DNA of 64,000 nt from an uncultured Methanobrevibacter sp. (GTDB taxonomy: Archaea > Methanobacteriota > Methanobacteria > Methanobacteriales > Methanobacteriaceae), in contig NZ_CACXTS010000008.1 of assembly GCF_902770715.1 (NCBI RefSeq), positions 1-64,000 on the forward strand. Reading direction: 5' to 3'. This document shows positions 25,601-34,846 of the stretch, piece by piece. Numbering within the stretch: position 1 is the stretch's first letter; each line of letters opens with the position of its first letter. The notes beneath the pieces were generated by a model. That model saw nothing but the letters and a program-made list of their open reading frames with translations, had not been told where the DNA came from and ran no database searches. The translations under genes and the position numbers were made by a program.

Positions 25601-26521
25601 TCAATTATTAGAAACAAATCGTGTGAAGAACTCCTCCAGGTTTTCTTCACATAAGTTCACTTTTTTAACGTCGACACCTGCCTTGACAAATAATGCATTG
25701 AACTTATCCCTCATTTCCAAATGAGAATACAGACAGATTTTTCCATCAATATTAAAAGTGAAATCGCTGTTATCCCTAAGATCCAATTTCTTTAAAATAT
25801 TGACCGCCAAATCAACATCGGATACTTCGAATTCGACATGCTTATTCAATTTTCTGAACAGTTCATCTCGTGTAAACTCTTCAATCAAAATTCCCTCATC
25901 CATGACTCCGATTACATCAGCAATATTTTCAATTTCACTTAGGATATGGGATGAAATCAAAATGGTTATTCCGAATTCATGGGATAGCCTTTTAAGCAAT
26001 GTTCTGATTTCCTTGATTCCAAATGGGTCAAGACCGTTGATTGGCTCATCCAGAATCAGCAATTCCGGACTATGCATGATTGCTGCAGCTATTCCTAGAC
26101 GCTGCTTCATGCCTAACGAAAAATCCTTGAATTTTTTTGATTTTTCCTGGTCCAGATTGACCATTTTAAGAACTGAATTTATATTGACAGGATTATATTC
26201 TCCCCTTAGCTTCGCAATGATTTTCAAGTTTTCATAAGCGGTTAAATTTTCATAAAATCCTGGAGTTTCAATGATGGAACCGATTTTTGGGTAAATTTCC
26301 TTTGAGTATTTTTTAGGATCTTTTCCAAAAAGGAATACCTCTCCACTGCTTGGATATGTGAGATTCAAAAGCATGCACATTGTTGTGGTCTTTCCGGCTC
26401 CGTTTTTACCCAATAGCCCATAGATTTTACCTTTTTCAACATGCATATTAATAGAATCAACAACTTTAGTTTTGGAATATATTTTTGACAAATCCTTTGT
26501 TTCGATGACATAGTCTGCCAT
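25601..26521 (-). CDS. ABC transporter ATP-binding protein (BcrA-like)
   Basis: 306 residues from ATG at 26521; GGAGG lies seven bases before it, inside a longer open frame from TTG 26536. Walker A GKNGAGKT (about 38-45), signature LGMKQRLG, Walker B LLILDEPINGLDP and the H-loop SSHILSE are intact. The C-terminal about 80 residues form the small domain typical of bacitracin/lantibiotic-immunity ATPases. Pairs with the permease downstream. Confidence 0.92.
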   Translation of the reverse strand: MADYVIETKDLSKIYSKTKVVDSINMHVEKGKIYGLLGKNGAGKTTTMCMLLNLTYPSSGEVFLFGKDPKKYSKEIYPKIGSIIETPGFYENLTAYENLKIIAKLRGEYNPVNINSVLKMVNLDQEKSKKFKDFSLGMKQRLGIAAAIMHSPELLILDEPINGLDPFGIKEIRTLLKRLSHEFGITILISSHILSEIENIADVIGVMDEGILIEEFTRDELFRKLNKHVEFEVSDVDLAVNILKKLDLRDNSDFTFNIDGKICLYSHLEMRDKFNALFVKAGVDVKKVNLCEENLEEFFTRFVSNN

Positions 26522-26581
26522 GGCTAAAACCTCCAATAAATAACATGAAAAAATAAAGTGGAATGTTTAAAAACATTCCAT

Positions 26582-27421
26582 CTATTTGATTGATTCTCTA
26601 TAGATTGATCCACACACTCTGTTGAAGAATAATCCCATATAAGAGTCTATGAACAAACCTTCGATTATCGCAATAACTATTGATATGACAAATGCCTGAT
26701 TGTTGATAATTGCTGCGAACAATACTGTTATAAAGCTTAGTATGAATCCTACTGCAACAGAAATAATCATCATCACAATTAATGTGAACAGAATTATTCC
26801 GACATACTTTCCCCATCCAAGATTTGAAATATTATCAATTATCTCTCCGAAATCAAATGCCTTTTTGAGACTGTCATGGGCAATCATGTTGTTTAATGCC
26901 ATGAGAAGGAGGAAATATGCAATTATGAATAACAGCATTGAAATTAAGAGGACAATTGGAAATATTGATGATTCTCCTGCCAATGCTGCTCCACCCACCA
27001 ATATGAGTATCGGAAGGATATTATATGCCAATATGACAATGCAATATTTTATTCCATTTACAAACATGGACAGGATGTCGCCAAATCCGGGAAGGTCTTC
27101 TTTCTTATCTATTGAGAATTTTATAATATCATATTGATATCCCATTATCAGCAATGAGACGATAAAGGTAACAATAGTCAAGCCCGCTACAAGATACATA
27201 TCGCCAACAGGCAGCTGTGAAATGGGAATGTGTGAAACAGTACCGTTAGTCTTTTCAGCTATATGCACAGCGGCTCTGAAAATATCCAACGATTTTGCGC
27301 CAATGAATGTTGAGACTACACTTATTAATGCAAATAGAGCTCCAAAGCTTAGAAGTTTTTTAATGTCATTGAAAGGATATTTCAATCCTTCCACTACACA
27401 GTCAGTTATACTTGCCATCAT
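26582..27421 (-). CDS. DUF4013 family membrane protein
   Basis: About 279 residues from tandem ATGs at 27421/27418 after GAGGTGATT. Six or more membrane helices; the block YPFNDIKKLLSFGALFALIS and DILSMFVNGIKYCIVILAYNI is the DUF4013 pattern shared with the upstream neighbour. Function unknown. Two tandem DUF4013 genes behind an XRE-type regulator form one apparent operon. Confidence 0.85.
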   Translation of the reverse strand: MMASITDCVVEGLKYPFNDIKKLLSFGALFALISVVSTFIGAKSLDIFRAAVHIAEKTNGTVSHIPISQLPVGDMYLVAGLTIVTFIVSLLIMGYQYDIIKFSIDKKEDLPGFGDILSMFVNGIKYCIVILAYNILPILILVGGAALAGESSIFPIVLLISMLLFIIAYFLLLMALNNMIAHDSLKKAFDFGEIIDNISNLGWGKYVGIILFTLIVMMIISVAVGFILSFITVLFAAIINNQAFVISIVIAIIEGLFIDSYMGLFFNRVCGSIYRESIK

Positions 27422-27428
27422 AATCACC

Positions 27429-28160
27429 TCATATTTGCATTGTATACAATAATCCCATTGATCTTGATGCGAATATGCTCAAGTACGGTCCAACAATAAA
27501 CATTGATATTGCTGTGTTGACTAATGCTCCTAATACAAATACTCCGCTTGGGTCAGCACCTAAAACCGCACCTGAAATTCCAAATAATGTAAAAATGATT
27601 CCAATGAGTGCGGTAACAACAACTGAAATGACAATGACTATGATTATCAGTCCAATATAGGTTAAAATGCATTCAAACCATCCAATTTCATCAATCACTT
27701 CTTTTATCTCACTTAGGGCAAACGCTTTTGAAAATGCTCCGTCATTATATGCCATGTGGCATATTCCCATTTGGCTCATTAGGCATGCAGCTACGCCAAC
27801 AATCAAGGTAATCAAACATCCGATAAGCATTAGAGCGCTTGATGCTACGCCGGATACATTACCTGCAATAAGTGCAAACACGAAAAAGATAATCATCGGC
27901 ACAATCAGATACAGAACCTGAACAATAACAACCTTTACACCATCAACAAACATGTCAATCGGGTCATCGAAGCCCGGAAGAGGATCCCTTCCGTTGATTA
28001 TTCCATGTACTGCAGTATTAATAACTCTATAATTATATCCTGTAATCAAGAATGCAGGCAGCAATAAGAAACTGAATAAACAGATTACTCCCAAAATCAC
28101 TAATGTCTTCCAGTCCTTGGCGGAATATTCTAGTGAATCTTTGTATATATCTAAAATCAT
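27429..28160 (-). CDS. DUF4013 family membrane protein (second copy)
   Basis: 243 residues, about six membrane helices. SLEYSAKDWKTLVILGVICLF, LPGFDDPIDMFVDGVKVVIV and FILGALVNTA-like segments parallel the downstream paralogue, which it precedes by seven bases. Probably a tandem duplicate, possibly forming a heteromer. The XRE regulator gene ends 10 bases upstream of its start. Confidence 0.85.
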   Translation of the reverse strand: MILDIYKDSLEYSAKDWKTLVILGVICLFSFLLLPAFLITGYNYRVINTAVHGIINGRDPLPGFDDPIDMFVDGVKVVIVQVLYLIVPMIIFFVFALIAGNVSGVASSALMLIGCLITLIVGVAACLMSQMGICHMAYNDGAFSKAFALSEIKEVIDEIGWFECILTYIGLIIIVIVISVVVTALIGIIFTLFGISGAVLGADPSGVFVLGALVNTAISMFIVGPYLSIFASRSMGLLYTMQI

Positions 28161-28170
28161 CTTTTATCAC

Positions 28171-28407
28171 CTAATAGTAATCATCATCGAAAATGAATAT
28201 TTCTTCCATAACAAAATACTTTTCTCGATCTCCTTTAAACATCATTTTATTAAAAACCTGGGTTATCTCATATGCTAAAAATAAAGATGGATTATATCTA
28301 CCATTTTCCAGCGCATTTATGGTTTGTCGGGTGACTCCAACTTTATCCCCAAGTTCTTTTTGGCTCATCTTGAGCTCTTGTCTTAAATATTTAATCATGG
28401 TTCTCAT
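28171..28407 (-). CDS. XRE-type helix-turn-helix regulator
   Basis: 78 residues from ATG at 28407 (MRTMIKYLRQELKMS); the frame is open further upstream but without a ribosome site. The HTH is LKMSQKELGDKVGVTRQTINALENGRYNPS, the compact Cro/CI-like type common in archaea. It is the first gene of regulator-DUF4013-DUF4013, so it probably controls this operon from the repeats at 28457-28498. Confidence 0.88.
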   Translation of the reverse strand: MRTMIKYLRQELKMSQKELGDKVGVTRQTINALENGRYNPSLFLAYEITQVFNKMMFKGDREKYFVMEEIFIFDDDYY

Positions 28408-28456
28408 AGTATTCCCACAAATTAATTCATTTTTGCAAAAAGTATTTAAGTACATT

Positions 28457-28498
28457 AGTAATTATGTTAAAAACTAATTACTTATGTTAATGTTACAT
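28457..28498. promoter_or_regulatory. Candidate operator of the XRE regulator
   Basis: A perfect inverted repeat AGTAATTA (28457-28464) / TAATTACT (28475-28482) lies 50 bases upstream of the regulator start. It is overlaid by two direct copies of TTATGTTAA (28462-28470, 28482-28490) spaced exactly 20 bases, about two helical turns. ATGTTACAT (28490-28498) follows and recurs at 28753-28761, with its complement at 28727-28735. The geometry suits a dimeric HTH protein binding its own promoter. Confidence 0.45.
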
Positions 28499-28693
28499 TA
28501 CATAGTATATAAACTTAACTGTTTATAATAAAATTAATATAATAAGTGTAAATTAATAAAAACAAGTTAAAATAACTTTATTTTATATAAATATAATATT
28601 TAATAAAAATTTTAAGAATAAAATAAATAATTGATGTTAAATAATTAATTAAATAGATTTTAAATATTTTTTAATAGAAAAATTAAAAACGAA

Positions 28694-28834
28694 ACATTTA
28701 TATATTAGGTAATTAATCTTTAACATATGTAACATATCATTAACACATTTAGATGTTACATGGTCTCAAGCAGAAAATCAAAATTAGACTTACACATTTA
28801 TCAATCCATTTTCCCTTTAATATCTGCTTGGGAC
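28694..28834 (+). ncRNA. Putative structured RNA or regulatory region between the XRE operon and azlD
   Basis: In the 436-base spacer a TATA-like CATTTATATATTA (about 28694-28706) is followed by two inverted repeats. ATGTAACAT/ATGTTACAT (28727-28735/28753-28761) is perfect. GTCTCAAGCAGA/TCTGCTTGGGAC (28763-28774/28823-28834) has 12 pairs with one G-U, enclosing 48 bases. The first repeat may instead be a protein site, as the same 9-mer occurs beside the XRE operator. The rest of the spacer (28500-28690) is very AT-rich with nothing recognisable. Confidence 0.35.
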
Positions 28835-28842
28835 TAAAAAAA

Positions 28843-29157
28843 TTAGAAGAAAGGAACAATTGAATAAACGCTTATTAAAACAACCACGGTTAAAATTACA
28901 ATAGCTCCGAGAGGGACCTTCTTCCAGGCAAGCCCTGCAGCCACAACCGCACCAATCAAACCGATATACCATAATTGACTGTCAACTGTCAATACTCCAG
29001 GACATATTAAAGCCGCAAGAGCGGTATATGGAATTAAATTCAAAAATTTCTCCACTTTAGGAGAGAAATTCAATTTATCTATGAATAATGCCGGAATCAA
29101 CCTTGGAATGAATGTTACGATTGCACAGCCTAAAATAACCAACATGATATAATCCAT
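28843..29157 (-). CDS. azlD: AzlD-type branched-chain amino acid exporter subunit
   Basis: 104 residues, four membrane helices. RLIPALFIDKLNFSPKVEKFLNLIPYTALAALICPGVL is the AzlD signature. With AzlC it forms an exporter of branched-chain amino acids. Its ATG overlaps the azlC stop as TAATG, so the two are translationally coupled. A T run follows the stop. Confidence 0.9.
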   Translation of the reverse strand: MDYIMLVILGCAIVTFIPRLIPALFIDKLNFSPKVEKFLNLIPYTALAALICPGVLTVDSQLWYIGLIGAVVAAGLAWKKVPLGAIVILTVVVLISVYSIVPFF

Positions 29158-29852
29158 TAGGCATCACCTGAAATCAGATATTCGTCATCAACAATATACA
29201 TTCCAGCAGCTGCACCTATAAGTGTAGCGACAATCAAGGACCAATTTCCCAAGAATTGGCCTAAAACAACATTTAAAACTGCAGTTATTAAAACCAAAAG
29301 TGCAATCTGCTTGTTTTCTTTAACGGCAGGAGTCAAAATTGCAACAAACAATGCATACAGTGAAATGTTAAAACTGTTTGTAACGATTACCGGAAGCAAA
29401 TCCAAAAGTACAACACCAATTCCCGCTCCAAAGCACCAGCTTAACCAGGCGGTTATTGCAATTCCAAGATAAGTCCAAATGCTTGAATCTTCACTTAATG
29501 AAAACATTGCAAATGACTCGTCAACAGTTACATGAGCCGCCAGAATGTTCAAACCCACATTTGAATCTTCGATTTGATTTAAAACGCATGTTGACATTAC
29601 GAAATATCTTAAATTTACAACAAAATTTGTCAATATAATCGCCATTGCAGTTGCACCGCTAAGAACCATCGATGCGGCAATGATCTGTCCTGCACCTGCA
29701 TAAACTAAAAAGGACATTGAAATTGTCTCAAGGGGTGTCATTCCCGCCTTTATGGCAATTGCAGCATATCCAATACCCATCGGAACATATCCGAATGTGA
29801 TTGGAATACCCTTTTTAGCACCATCGATAAACTTAGATTTACGTGAAATAAT
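29157..29852 (-). CDS. azlC: AzlC family permease with probable ATT start
   Basis: About 231 residues if started at ATT 29852. The first in-frame ATG (29780) would remove the conserved N-terminus (FIDGAKKGIPITFGYVPMGIG) that AzlC proteins share. Upstream of it the frame is open to TAA at about 29868, with no ATG, GTG or TTG, but GGAG (29858-29861) sits five bases before ATT 29850-29852. The body has FLVYAGAGQIIAASMVLSG and LNILAAHVTVDESFAMF. Large subunit of the branched-chain amino acid exporter. Confidence 0.85.
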   Translation of the reverse strand: MISRKSKFIDGAKKGIPITFGYVPMGIGYAAIAIKAGMTPLETISMSFLVYAGAGQIIAASMVLSGATAMAIILTNFVVNLRYFVMSTCVLNQIEDSNVGLNILAAHVTVDESFAMFSLSEDSSIWTYLGIAITAWLSWCFGAGIGVVLLDLLPVIVTNSFNISLYALFVAILTPAVKENKQIALLVLITAVLNVVLGQFLGNWSLIVATLIGAAAGMYIVDDEYLISGDA

Positions 29853-29893
29853 AACGACTCCAGAAAATTAAAATAAATAAAAAAAGAAGTAAT

Positions 29894-31360
29894 TTAACCG
29901 AGTAAATTACTAATTTGATCTGTTGTGATAAGGCCTAAAACCTTCATGTTCTCATCAACAACCGGAAGACAGGATATGTCAAATTTGCGCATTTGACGGG
30001 CGACTTCCTCTATGGTGTCGCCGGCATTACAATACTTGACGGTTGTTGTCATTATATCCGTTAAATGATTTGAATTAGTAGCTACTGATTTAGCCAAGTC
30101 CCAACTTGTAACAATTCCAATGAGTTTATAATCATCAGTAACAACAGGAATATGAGTTACATGCTTATCCAACATTAATTTAGCCGCTTCGGTTACATCC
30201 GCATTGCCTCTGATTGTAGCTATCTCTTCCATCATTATATCCTCAACAATGCTGTCTGAGAGGAATTTCATGAAGATATAGTTAAGCTGCCCTGTTTCAA
30301 GCAAGAATGCATCATGCCCATAATTTGATTTGATTTCGGAATATGAAACCTCAACATCATTAGCGTTGAGGGCTGTGACAATTTCCATGCTCTGTTCTGA
30401 TGGATATAGCCAATCGGAATCTACTGAAATCACTTCAACTTTGGCTTCAACATCCTTAAGACCATCAATCAATGAATTGCTGATGGACAAGTCAAACAAA
30501 TCGACAGCCTTTGTAATGTATAGATAGCTGTTAGCGTCAAAACGCTTTACGAATGTTTCCCCTTGATGTTTCAGGTAGCTTTCAACTTGGAAATCAACTG
30601 TGAAATCGTAACTGATTTCATCCTTATCCTGAAGTCCACGTCCAAACTTAATGTCCATTGATTCATCACTTAAATATGTGATGTGAGCAATCATGCGCGC
30701 AAGGGACAATCCGTTGCTTGGAATTTTGCCTGTTTCATAGTAATTTCCATTATTCCAATTAGGATCGGAGAATATTGACTGGCGACCCACTGCATTAAAA
30801 GCTATTTGCTGAGGGTAGGACATTGCCGCTGTAGCTATAGGTATCGCCTTTTTCATCATTTTAGGGTATGATACCATCCACTGGAGAACCTGCATTCCGC
30901 CCATGGACCCGCCAATGACTGCAGCCAATTGTGTAATTCCAAAGTGGTCAACCAACTTTTTCTGAACATTGACCATGTCTCTGATTGTAATAACCGGGAA
31001 CTCAAGACCGTATTCCTTTTCTGTCTTTGGATTGATTGAACTAGGGCCAGTTGTTCCTTTACATCCTCCTAATACATTAGAACAGATTATGAAGTATTTT
31101 TCACTATCTAATGCCTTGCCTGGACCTATTACTATCTCCCACCAGCCAGGCTTCTTATCGCCTTCATGCCAACCTGCTGCATGGGCATCTCCTGTTAAAG
31201 CATGACAAACTAGAATAGCATTGGATTTTTCCTTATTGAGTTGACCATAAGTTTCATAGGCAATTGTGACTTCATCAAGAACCTTTCCACTGTCCAATTC
31301 AATCGGTTCCTTGATGTCAAGATATTCTGTTTTAACAATACCTACAGATTCTTCATACAT
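29894..31360 (-). CDS. metX: Homoserine O-acetyltransferase with C-terminal CBS pair
   Basis: 488 residues. The N-terminal about 365 residues are a MetX alpha/beta hydrolase: [16 protein letters not shown], nucleophile [12 protein letters not shown] (Ser about 150), SDWLYPSEQ with the Asp, and YGHDAFLLE with the His. Two CBS motifs fill the C-terminus ([18 protein letters not shown] and [18 protein letters not shown]), probably binding an adenosyl ligand and tuning activity. Acetylates homoserine for homocysteine synthesis by the sulfhydrylase at 55459. Abuts rnc. Confidence 0.92.
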   Translation of the reverse strand: MYEESVGIVKTEYLDIKEPIELDSGKVLDEVTIAYETYGQLNKEKSNAILVCHALTGDAHAAGWHEGDKKPGWWEIVIGPGKALDSEKYFIICSNVLGGCKGTTGPSSINPKTEKEYGLEFPVITIRDMVNVQKKLVDHFGITQLAAVIGGSMGGMQVLQWMVSYPKMMKKAIPIATAAMSYPQQIAFNAVGRQSIFSDPNWNNGNYYETGKIPSNGLSLARMIAHITYLSDESMDIKFGRGLQDKDEISYDFTVDFQVESYLKHQGETFVKRFDANSYLYITKAVDLFDLSISNSLIDGLKDVEAKVEVISVDSDWLYPSEQSMEIVTALNANDVEVSYSEIKSNYGHDAFLLETGQLNYIFMKFLSDSIVEDIMMEEIATIRGNADVTEAAKLMLDKHVTHIPVVTDDYKLIGIVTSWDLAKSVATNSNHLTDIMTTTVKYCNAGDTIEEVARQMRKFDISCLPVVDENMKVLGLITTDQISNLLG

Positions 31361-32032
31361 TTAAAACACCTTAATATTTAATTTTTCAATAGCTATTTTA
31401 GCAGCCGCTTGTTCTGCCTCTTTCTTATTCTTTCCTTTTCCAACTCCCATTTCAACACCATCAATCAAAATGGATATGATGAATGTCTTATCATGGGGCA
31501 CTCCAAATTCTTTCAATATCTTATATGAAATATCCAATTCCTTTGCGTCGCCGTATTCCTTCATTGCTGATTTATAATCTGCAAAGAATATTTTATTTTC
31601 ATCAATATATTTAAATATTGTCTTAGATATGTACTCTTTTGCAAAATCCATTCCCTGATCCAGGAATATCGCACCAAGAAATGACTCAAAAATATCCGCT
31701 GTAATGGACAAAATCTCATTTTTAGTCAGATTTGATTCCTCGGCGGCTACTTTAAGGTAATCTTGAAGTCCCAAATCATGAGAGTAATAGATTAATGCTG
31801 ATTGACAGACATAATTCGCCCTTAACTTGGTTAATTTACCCTCTTCAAATTGAGGATATTTCTGATATAAATATTCAGATACAATTAAACTTAAGACAGA
31901 ATCACCTAAGTATTCCAATCTTTCATAATTATAATCTAATTTATGCTGTGTTGAATAGGAACCATGTGTGAACGCCATTTCATATAAATGTTCATTTTCA
32001 GTTTTTATGCCAAATTTTTCAAATAAATTCAT
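31361..32032 (-). CDS. rnc: Ribonuclease III
   Basis: 223 residues. The RNase III signature ERLEYLGDSVLSLIVSEYL (about 40-58) and the second acidic site ADIFESFLGAIFLDQG are intact. The C-terminus is a dsRNA-binding domain (GVEMGVGKGKNKKEAEQAAAKIAIEKL region). Cleaves double-stranded RNA. RNase III is uncommon in archaea, so this is notable; gene transfer from bacteria is a possible origin. Co-transcribed with metX, which starts at the next base. Confidence 0.92.
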   Translation of the reverse strand: MNLFEKFGIKTENEHLYEMAFTHGSYSTQHKLDYNYERLEYLGDSVLSLIVSEYLYQKYPQFEEGKLTKLRANYVCQSALIYYSHDLGLQDYLKVAAEESNLTKNEILSITADIFESFLGAIFLDQGMDFAKEYISKTIFKYIDENKIFFADYKSAMKEYGDAKELDISYKILKEFGVPHDKTFIISILIDGVEMGVGKGKNKKEAEQAAAKIAIEKLNIKVF

Positions 32033-32195
32033 AAATAAAGCCCAGATTTAATTAAATAGTATATTAATAAATTTGAAATTTTAATTATATATAACTAATT
32101 ATTTTGAAGTTGGAAAATAATACTTTTCAAATGCTCTCGCTCTTTGCTTATATGCTATTAATAGCCAAATTAAAAAATAAAAAGGATTTGGTAAT

Positions 32196-32531
32196 ATGAT
32201 AGTTAACTGGCAAGAAGAAATAACAAGAATTGACCCTGATATAAAGTTCAGAGCACAAGGCGGCTGGTTGAAAACCGTCGAAAAACTAGACAAAAGCGTA
32301 AAAAATGGATTTTCCCTTGTTGGAGAATTTGTTCAGGCCGGAGATTTTGAAGAAAATTATGATGAAGGTCTATACCTTGACTGCAATAAGGAAGGAAGTG
32401 CTAAAAAGCCTCAGCAGGACTACAGGCTATTCCGATTTAGAGACGGCAAGGTAAGGCTGCTCGATATGGTAATTGATGGTTCGCAAGGATGGGCGGTTGA
32501 CTTATGGGAAGCCGTTGAAGACGAATTATAA
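32196..32531 (+). CDS. Conserved-looking small soluble protein, unknown
   Basis: 111 residues with a normal start (GGATTTGGTAAT before ATG). Begins MIVNWQEEITRIDPDIKF and ends VDLWEAVEDEL; it has a compact alpha/beta look with several aromatics (GGWLKTVEKL, QDYRLFRFRDGKVRLLDM). No signal peptide or motif is recognised. Stands alone on the plus strand between rnc and two convergent paralogous genes. Confidence 0.65.
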   Translation: MIVNWQEEITRIDPDIKFRAQGGWLKTVEKLDKSVKNGFSLVGEFVQAGDFEENYDEGLYLDCNKEGSAKKPQQDYRLFRFRDGKVRLLDMVIDGSQGWAVDLWEAVEDEL

Positions 32532-32546
32532 AAAAAATAAAAAGGA

Positions 32547-32939
32547 TTATTCTGAAATCTCACTTTTTAGCTTGAATTTAGAAAATCCTGTCCTTTGAAT
32601 GTTCACTCTTGGATCCAAACATTTAGGCTCCTGTAAAAGAATAATTTTATGGTCTATATTTTGAGGGAGATTTTTTCCCTTACCATCAATTATTCCCCTA
32701 AAGCTTACAATGCTGTTTCCGGTTCCGCAGATATCTATATTTAATTTTTCAGAATTCAAGAAATCTTCAAAAAAGATTTCCAGATCCATTATTTCAAATA
32801 CAGGGCCAACATAGCTTATGGCCATCAAACCATTTTCATTTTCTCTGATTTTAACCCTTCTTTGATCTAACTTAATGGATTCATTTGTCTTTTTGTTGGT
32901 AAGTACAACATAATTTGAAAATTGAGAATCGAACATCAT
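32547..32939 (-). CDS. Unknown protein, paralogue of its upstream neighbour
   Basis: 130 residues. It aligns by eye with the gene at 32944: a strand with VVLTNKKTNESI, then EIFFEDFLNSEKLNIDICGTGNSIVSFRGIID, matching EYFNKFATGEKFYFDISQTGYRPVYYRGLSP. Probably an ancient tandem duplicate of a small beta-rich domain. No catalytic motif and no membrane segment. Function unknown. Four bases separate the pair, indicating one operon. Confidence 0.65.
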   Translation of the reverse strand: MMFDSQFSNYVVLTNKKTNESIKLDQRRVKIRENENGLMAISYVGPVFEIMDLEIFFEDFLNSEKLNIDICGTGNSIVSFRGIIDGKGKNLPQNIDHKIILLQEPKCLDPRVNIQRTGFSKFKLKSEISE

Positions 32940-32943
32940 ATCC

Positions 32944-33354
32944 CTATCCTATGTGGCAAAATTCACAGCAAGCGCATGTCGGAGCAAAGTATGAATCTTC
33001 AGGCTCGACAATAGCCTTTTGTGCAAACAGTGTAATGTTGAATTTCGGATGGTATTCGGCACTGACTTCCTTGTTGATTGGAGATAGGCCTCTGTAATAA
33101 ACCGGCCTGTAGCCAGTTTGTGAAATATCAAAGTAGAATTTTTCTCCTGTTGCAAACTTATTGAAATATTCCTCTAGCTTCAATGTTTCTTTTGGAGGCA
33201 ATGAAAAGGTAAAACCCATTGTATCATCACTTCTTTGCCTAATTCCGGCATTGGTTATGTCAACAGCCAATATATCATCGTTGCCTCTTATAAAGACAAC
33301 ACAGTTTTCCAAATCTACATCATATTCTTTAGCAATATCTTTTAACTCGGTCAT
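32944..33354 (-). CDS. Unknown protein with C-terminal cysteine cluster
   Basis: 136 residues. Body related to the following gene (LEEYFNKFATGEKFYFDISQ). It ends in FAPTCACCEFCHIG, four cysteines and a histidine in 11 residues, which could bind a metal; the paralogue lacks this tail. Ribosome site AGGAGGTC before the ATG. First gene of a two-gene operon. Function unknown. Confidence 0.65.
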   Translation of the reverse strand: MTELKDIAKEYDVDLENCVVFIRGNDDILAVDITNAGIRQRSDDTMGFTFSLPPKETLKLEEYFNKFATGEKFYFDISQTGYRPVYYRGLSPINKEVSAEYHPKFNITLFAQKAIVEPEDSYFAPTCACCEFCHIG

Positions 33355-33454
33355 AAAAGACCTCCTAAAAAAATGTTTAATTTAATTATAATATCAATAG
33401 TTATATAAATCTATCTAAAAAAAGCAGTCTATTTTGAAATTAATCTGATTAAAA

Positions 33455-33490
33455 AAAGTAGTTTGAAGAAGATTAATTTAATAATCTTCA
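33455..33490 (-). terminator. Hairpin and T-run terminator after L37e
   Basis: GAAGATTA (33468-33475) pairs with TAATCTTC (33482-33489); on the minus strand a run of seven T follows. It lies 15 bases past the L37e stop and probably ends the Sm/L37e operon. Confidence 0.6.
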
Positions 33491-33504
33491 TAGTTTTTAC
33501 CAAC

Positions 33505-33693
33505 TTATACTAATCTTTGCCTAGTAGTTGGTTTTTTGTTTTGCCAGCTGTATCTCCTTAATTTTTTAGATTTACCAAATCCACAGGAAGCACAGACTTT
33601 TTTACGTATATGATAAGTGTTTCTACCACATCTTCTGCATCTGATATGGGTCTTTTTATTCTTTTTACCCATTGATGGAGTTCCCTTTGACAT
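33505..33693 (-). CDS. rpl37e: 50S ribosomal protein L37e
   Basis: 62 residues. [28 protein letters not shown] and [17 protein letters not shown] give the zinc finger (CxxC...CxxC) and basic body of L37e, an archaeal/eukaryotic large-subunit protein. Encoded just after the Sm-like gene, a pairing conserved widely in archaea. Confidence 0.96.
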   Translation of the reverse strand: MSKGTPSMGKKNKKTHIRCRRCGRNTYHIRKKVCASCGFGKSKKLRRYSWQNKKPTTRQRLV

Positions 33694-33752
33694 TGATACA
33701 CCTCCCTAGTTTATCATTAGAATATAATCTCGAAAAAAGTATTGAATAATAT

Positions 33753-34284
<532 letters not shown>

Positions 34285-34791
34285 ATGCAACTTAATCGTG
34301 AAAAATATATTGACGTGATAATGTACATTTTGGCTAGATGCTGCAACAAGCCCAATCTGGGAAAAACCGTGCTCTGCAGCATACTGTATTTCATTGACTC
34401 CAATTATTATGAGCTTTACGGCAAGCTGCTCACAAAGGAAACATACGTCAAATCAAAAAGAGGAATAAAGCCAACACACTTTAAAGAGGTTACAGAAGAC
34501 CTGATTTCCTCAAAAAAGCTTTTTTTAAGAAAGGAACCGTACTACCACAGAACCATCCACAGATATTACCTGACAATAATCCCCTCGATCAAATTTAGTA
34601 GAGAGGAGCTTGAAATAATAGATTTCTCAATCAACGCACTATGCAATAACAATGCCAGCACAATAATGAAATATGCAATAAAAGATCCGCCATTAATGAT
34701 AGCGGATTTTGGTGAAAATATAGATTATCGCTATGTTTTTTGCAGAAATCACAAATATTCAGCAAGAAAAATTAAAATATCAAATAAATAA
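34285..34791 (+). CDS. Panacea (DUF4065/SocA-like) domain protein
   Basis: 168 residues. The helix-turn pattern LGKTVLCSILYFIDSNYYELYGKLLTKETYVKSKRGIKP (residues 25-63) resembles the Panacea domain, found in antitoxins of varied toxin-antitoxin systems and in SocA. The neutralising domain is usually next to a toxin gene, but no small partner is evident: the next gene is a PUA protein and upstream is non-coding. It may be an orphan or a regulator. Ribosome site is weak. The family call is by pattern only. Confidence 0.6.
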   Translation: MQLNREKYIDVIMYILARCCNKPNLGKTVLCSILYFIDSNYYELYGKLLTKETYVKSKRGIKPTHFKEVTEDLISSKKLFLRKEPYYHRTIHRYYLTIIPSIKFSREELEIIDFSINALCNNNASTIMKYAIKDPPLMIADFGENIDYRYVFCRNHKYSARKIKISNK

Positions 34792-34846
34792 ATTTATTTA
34801 TTCTTAATACAAAATATTATTCATTAAAATATTATTCGGGATTGAC

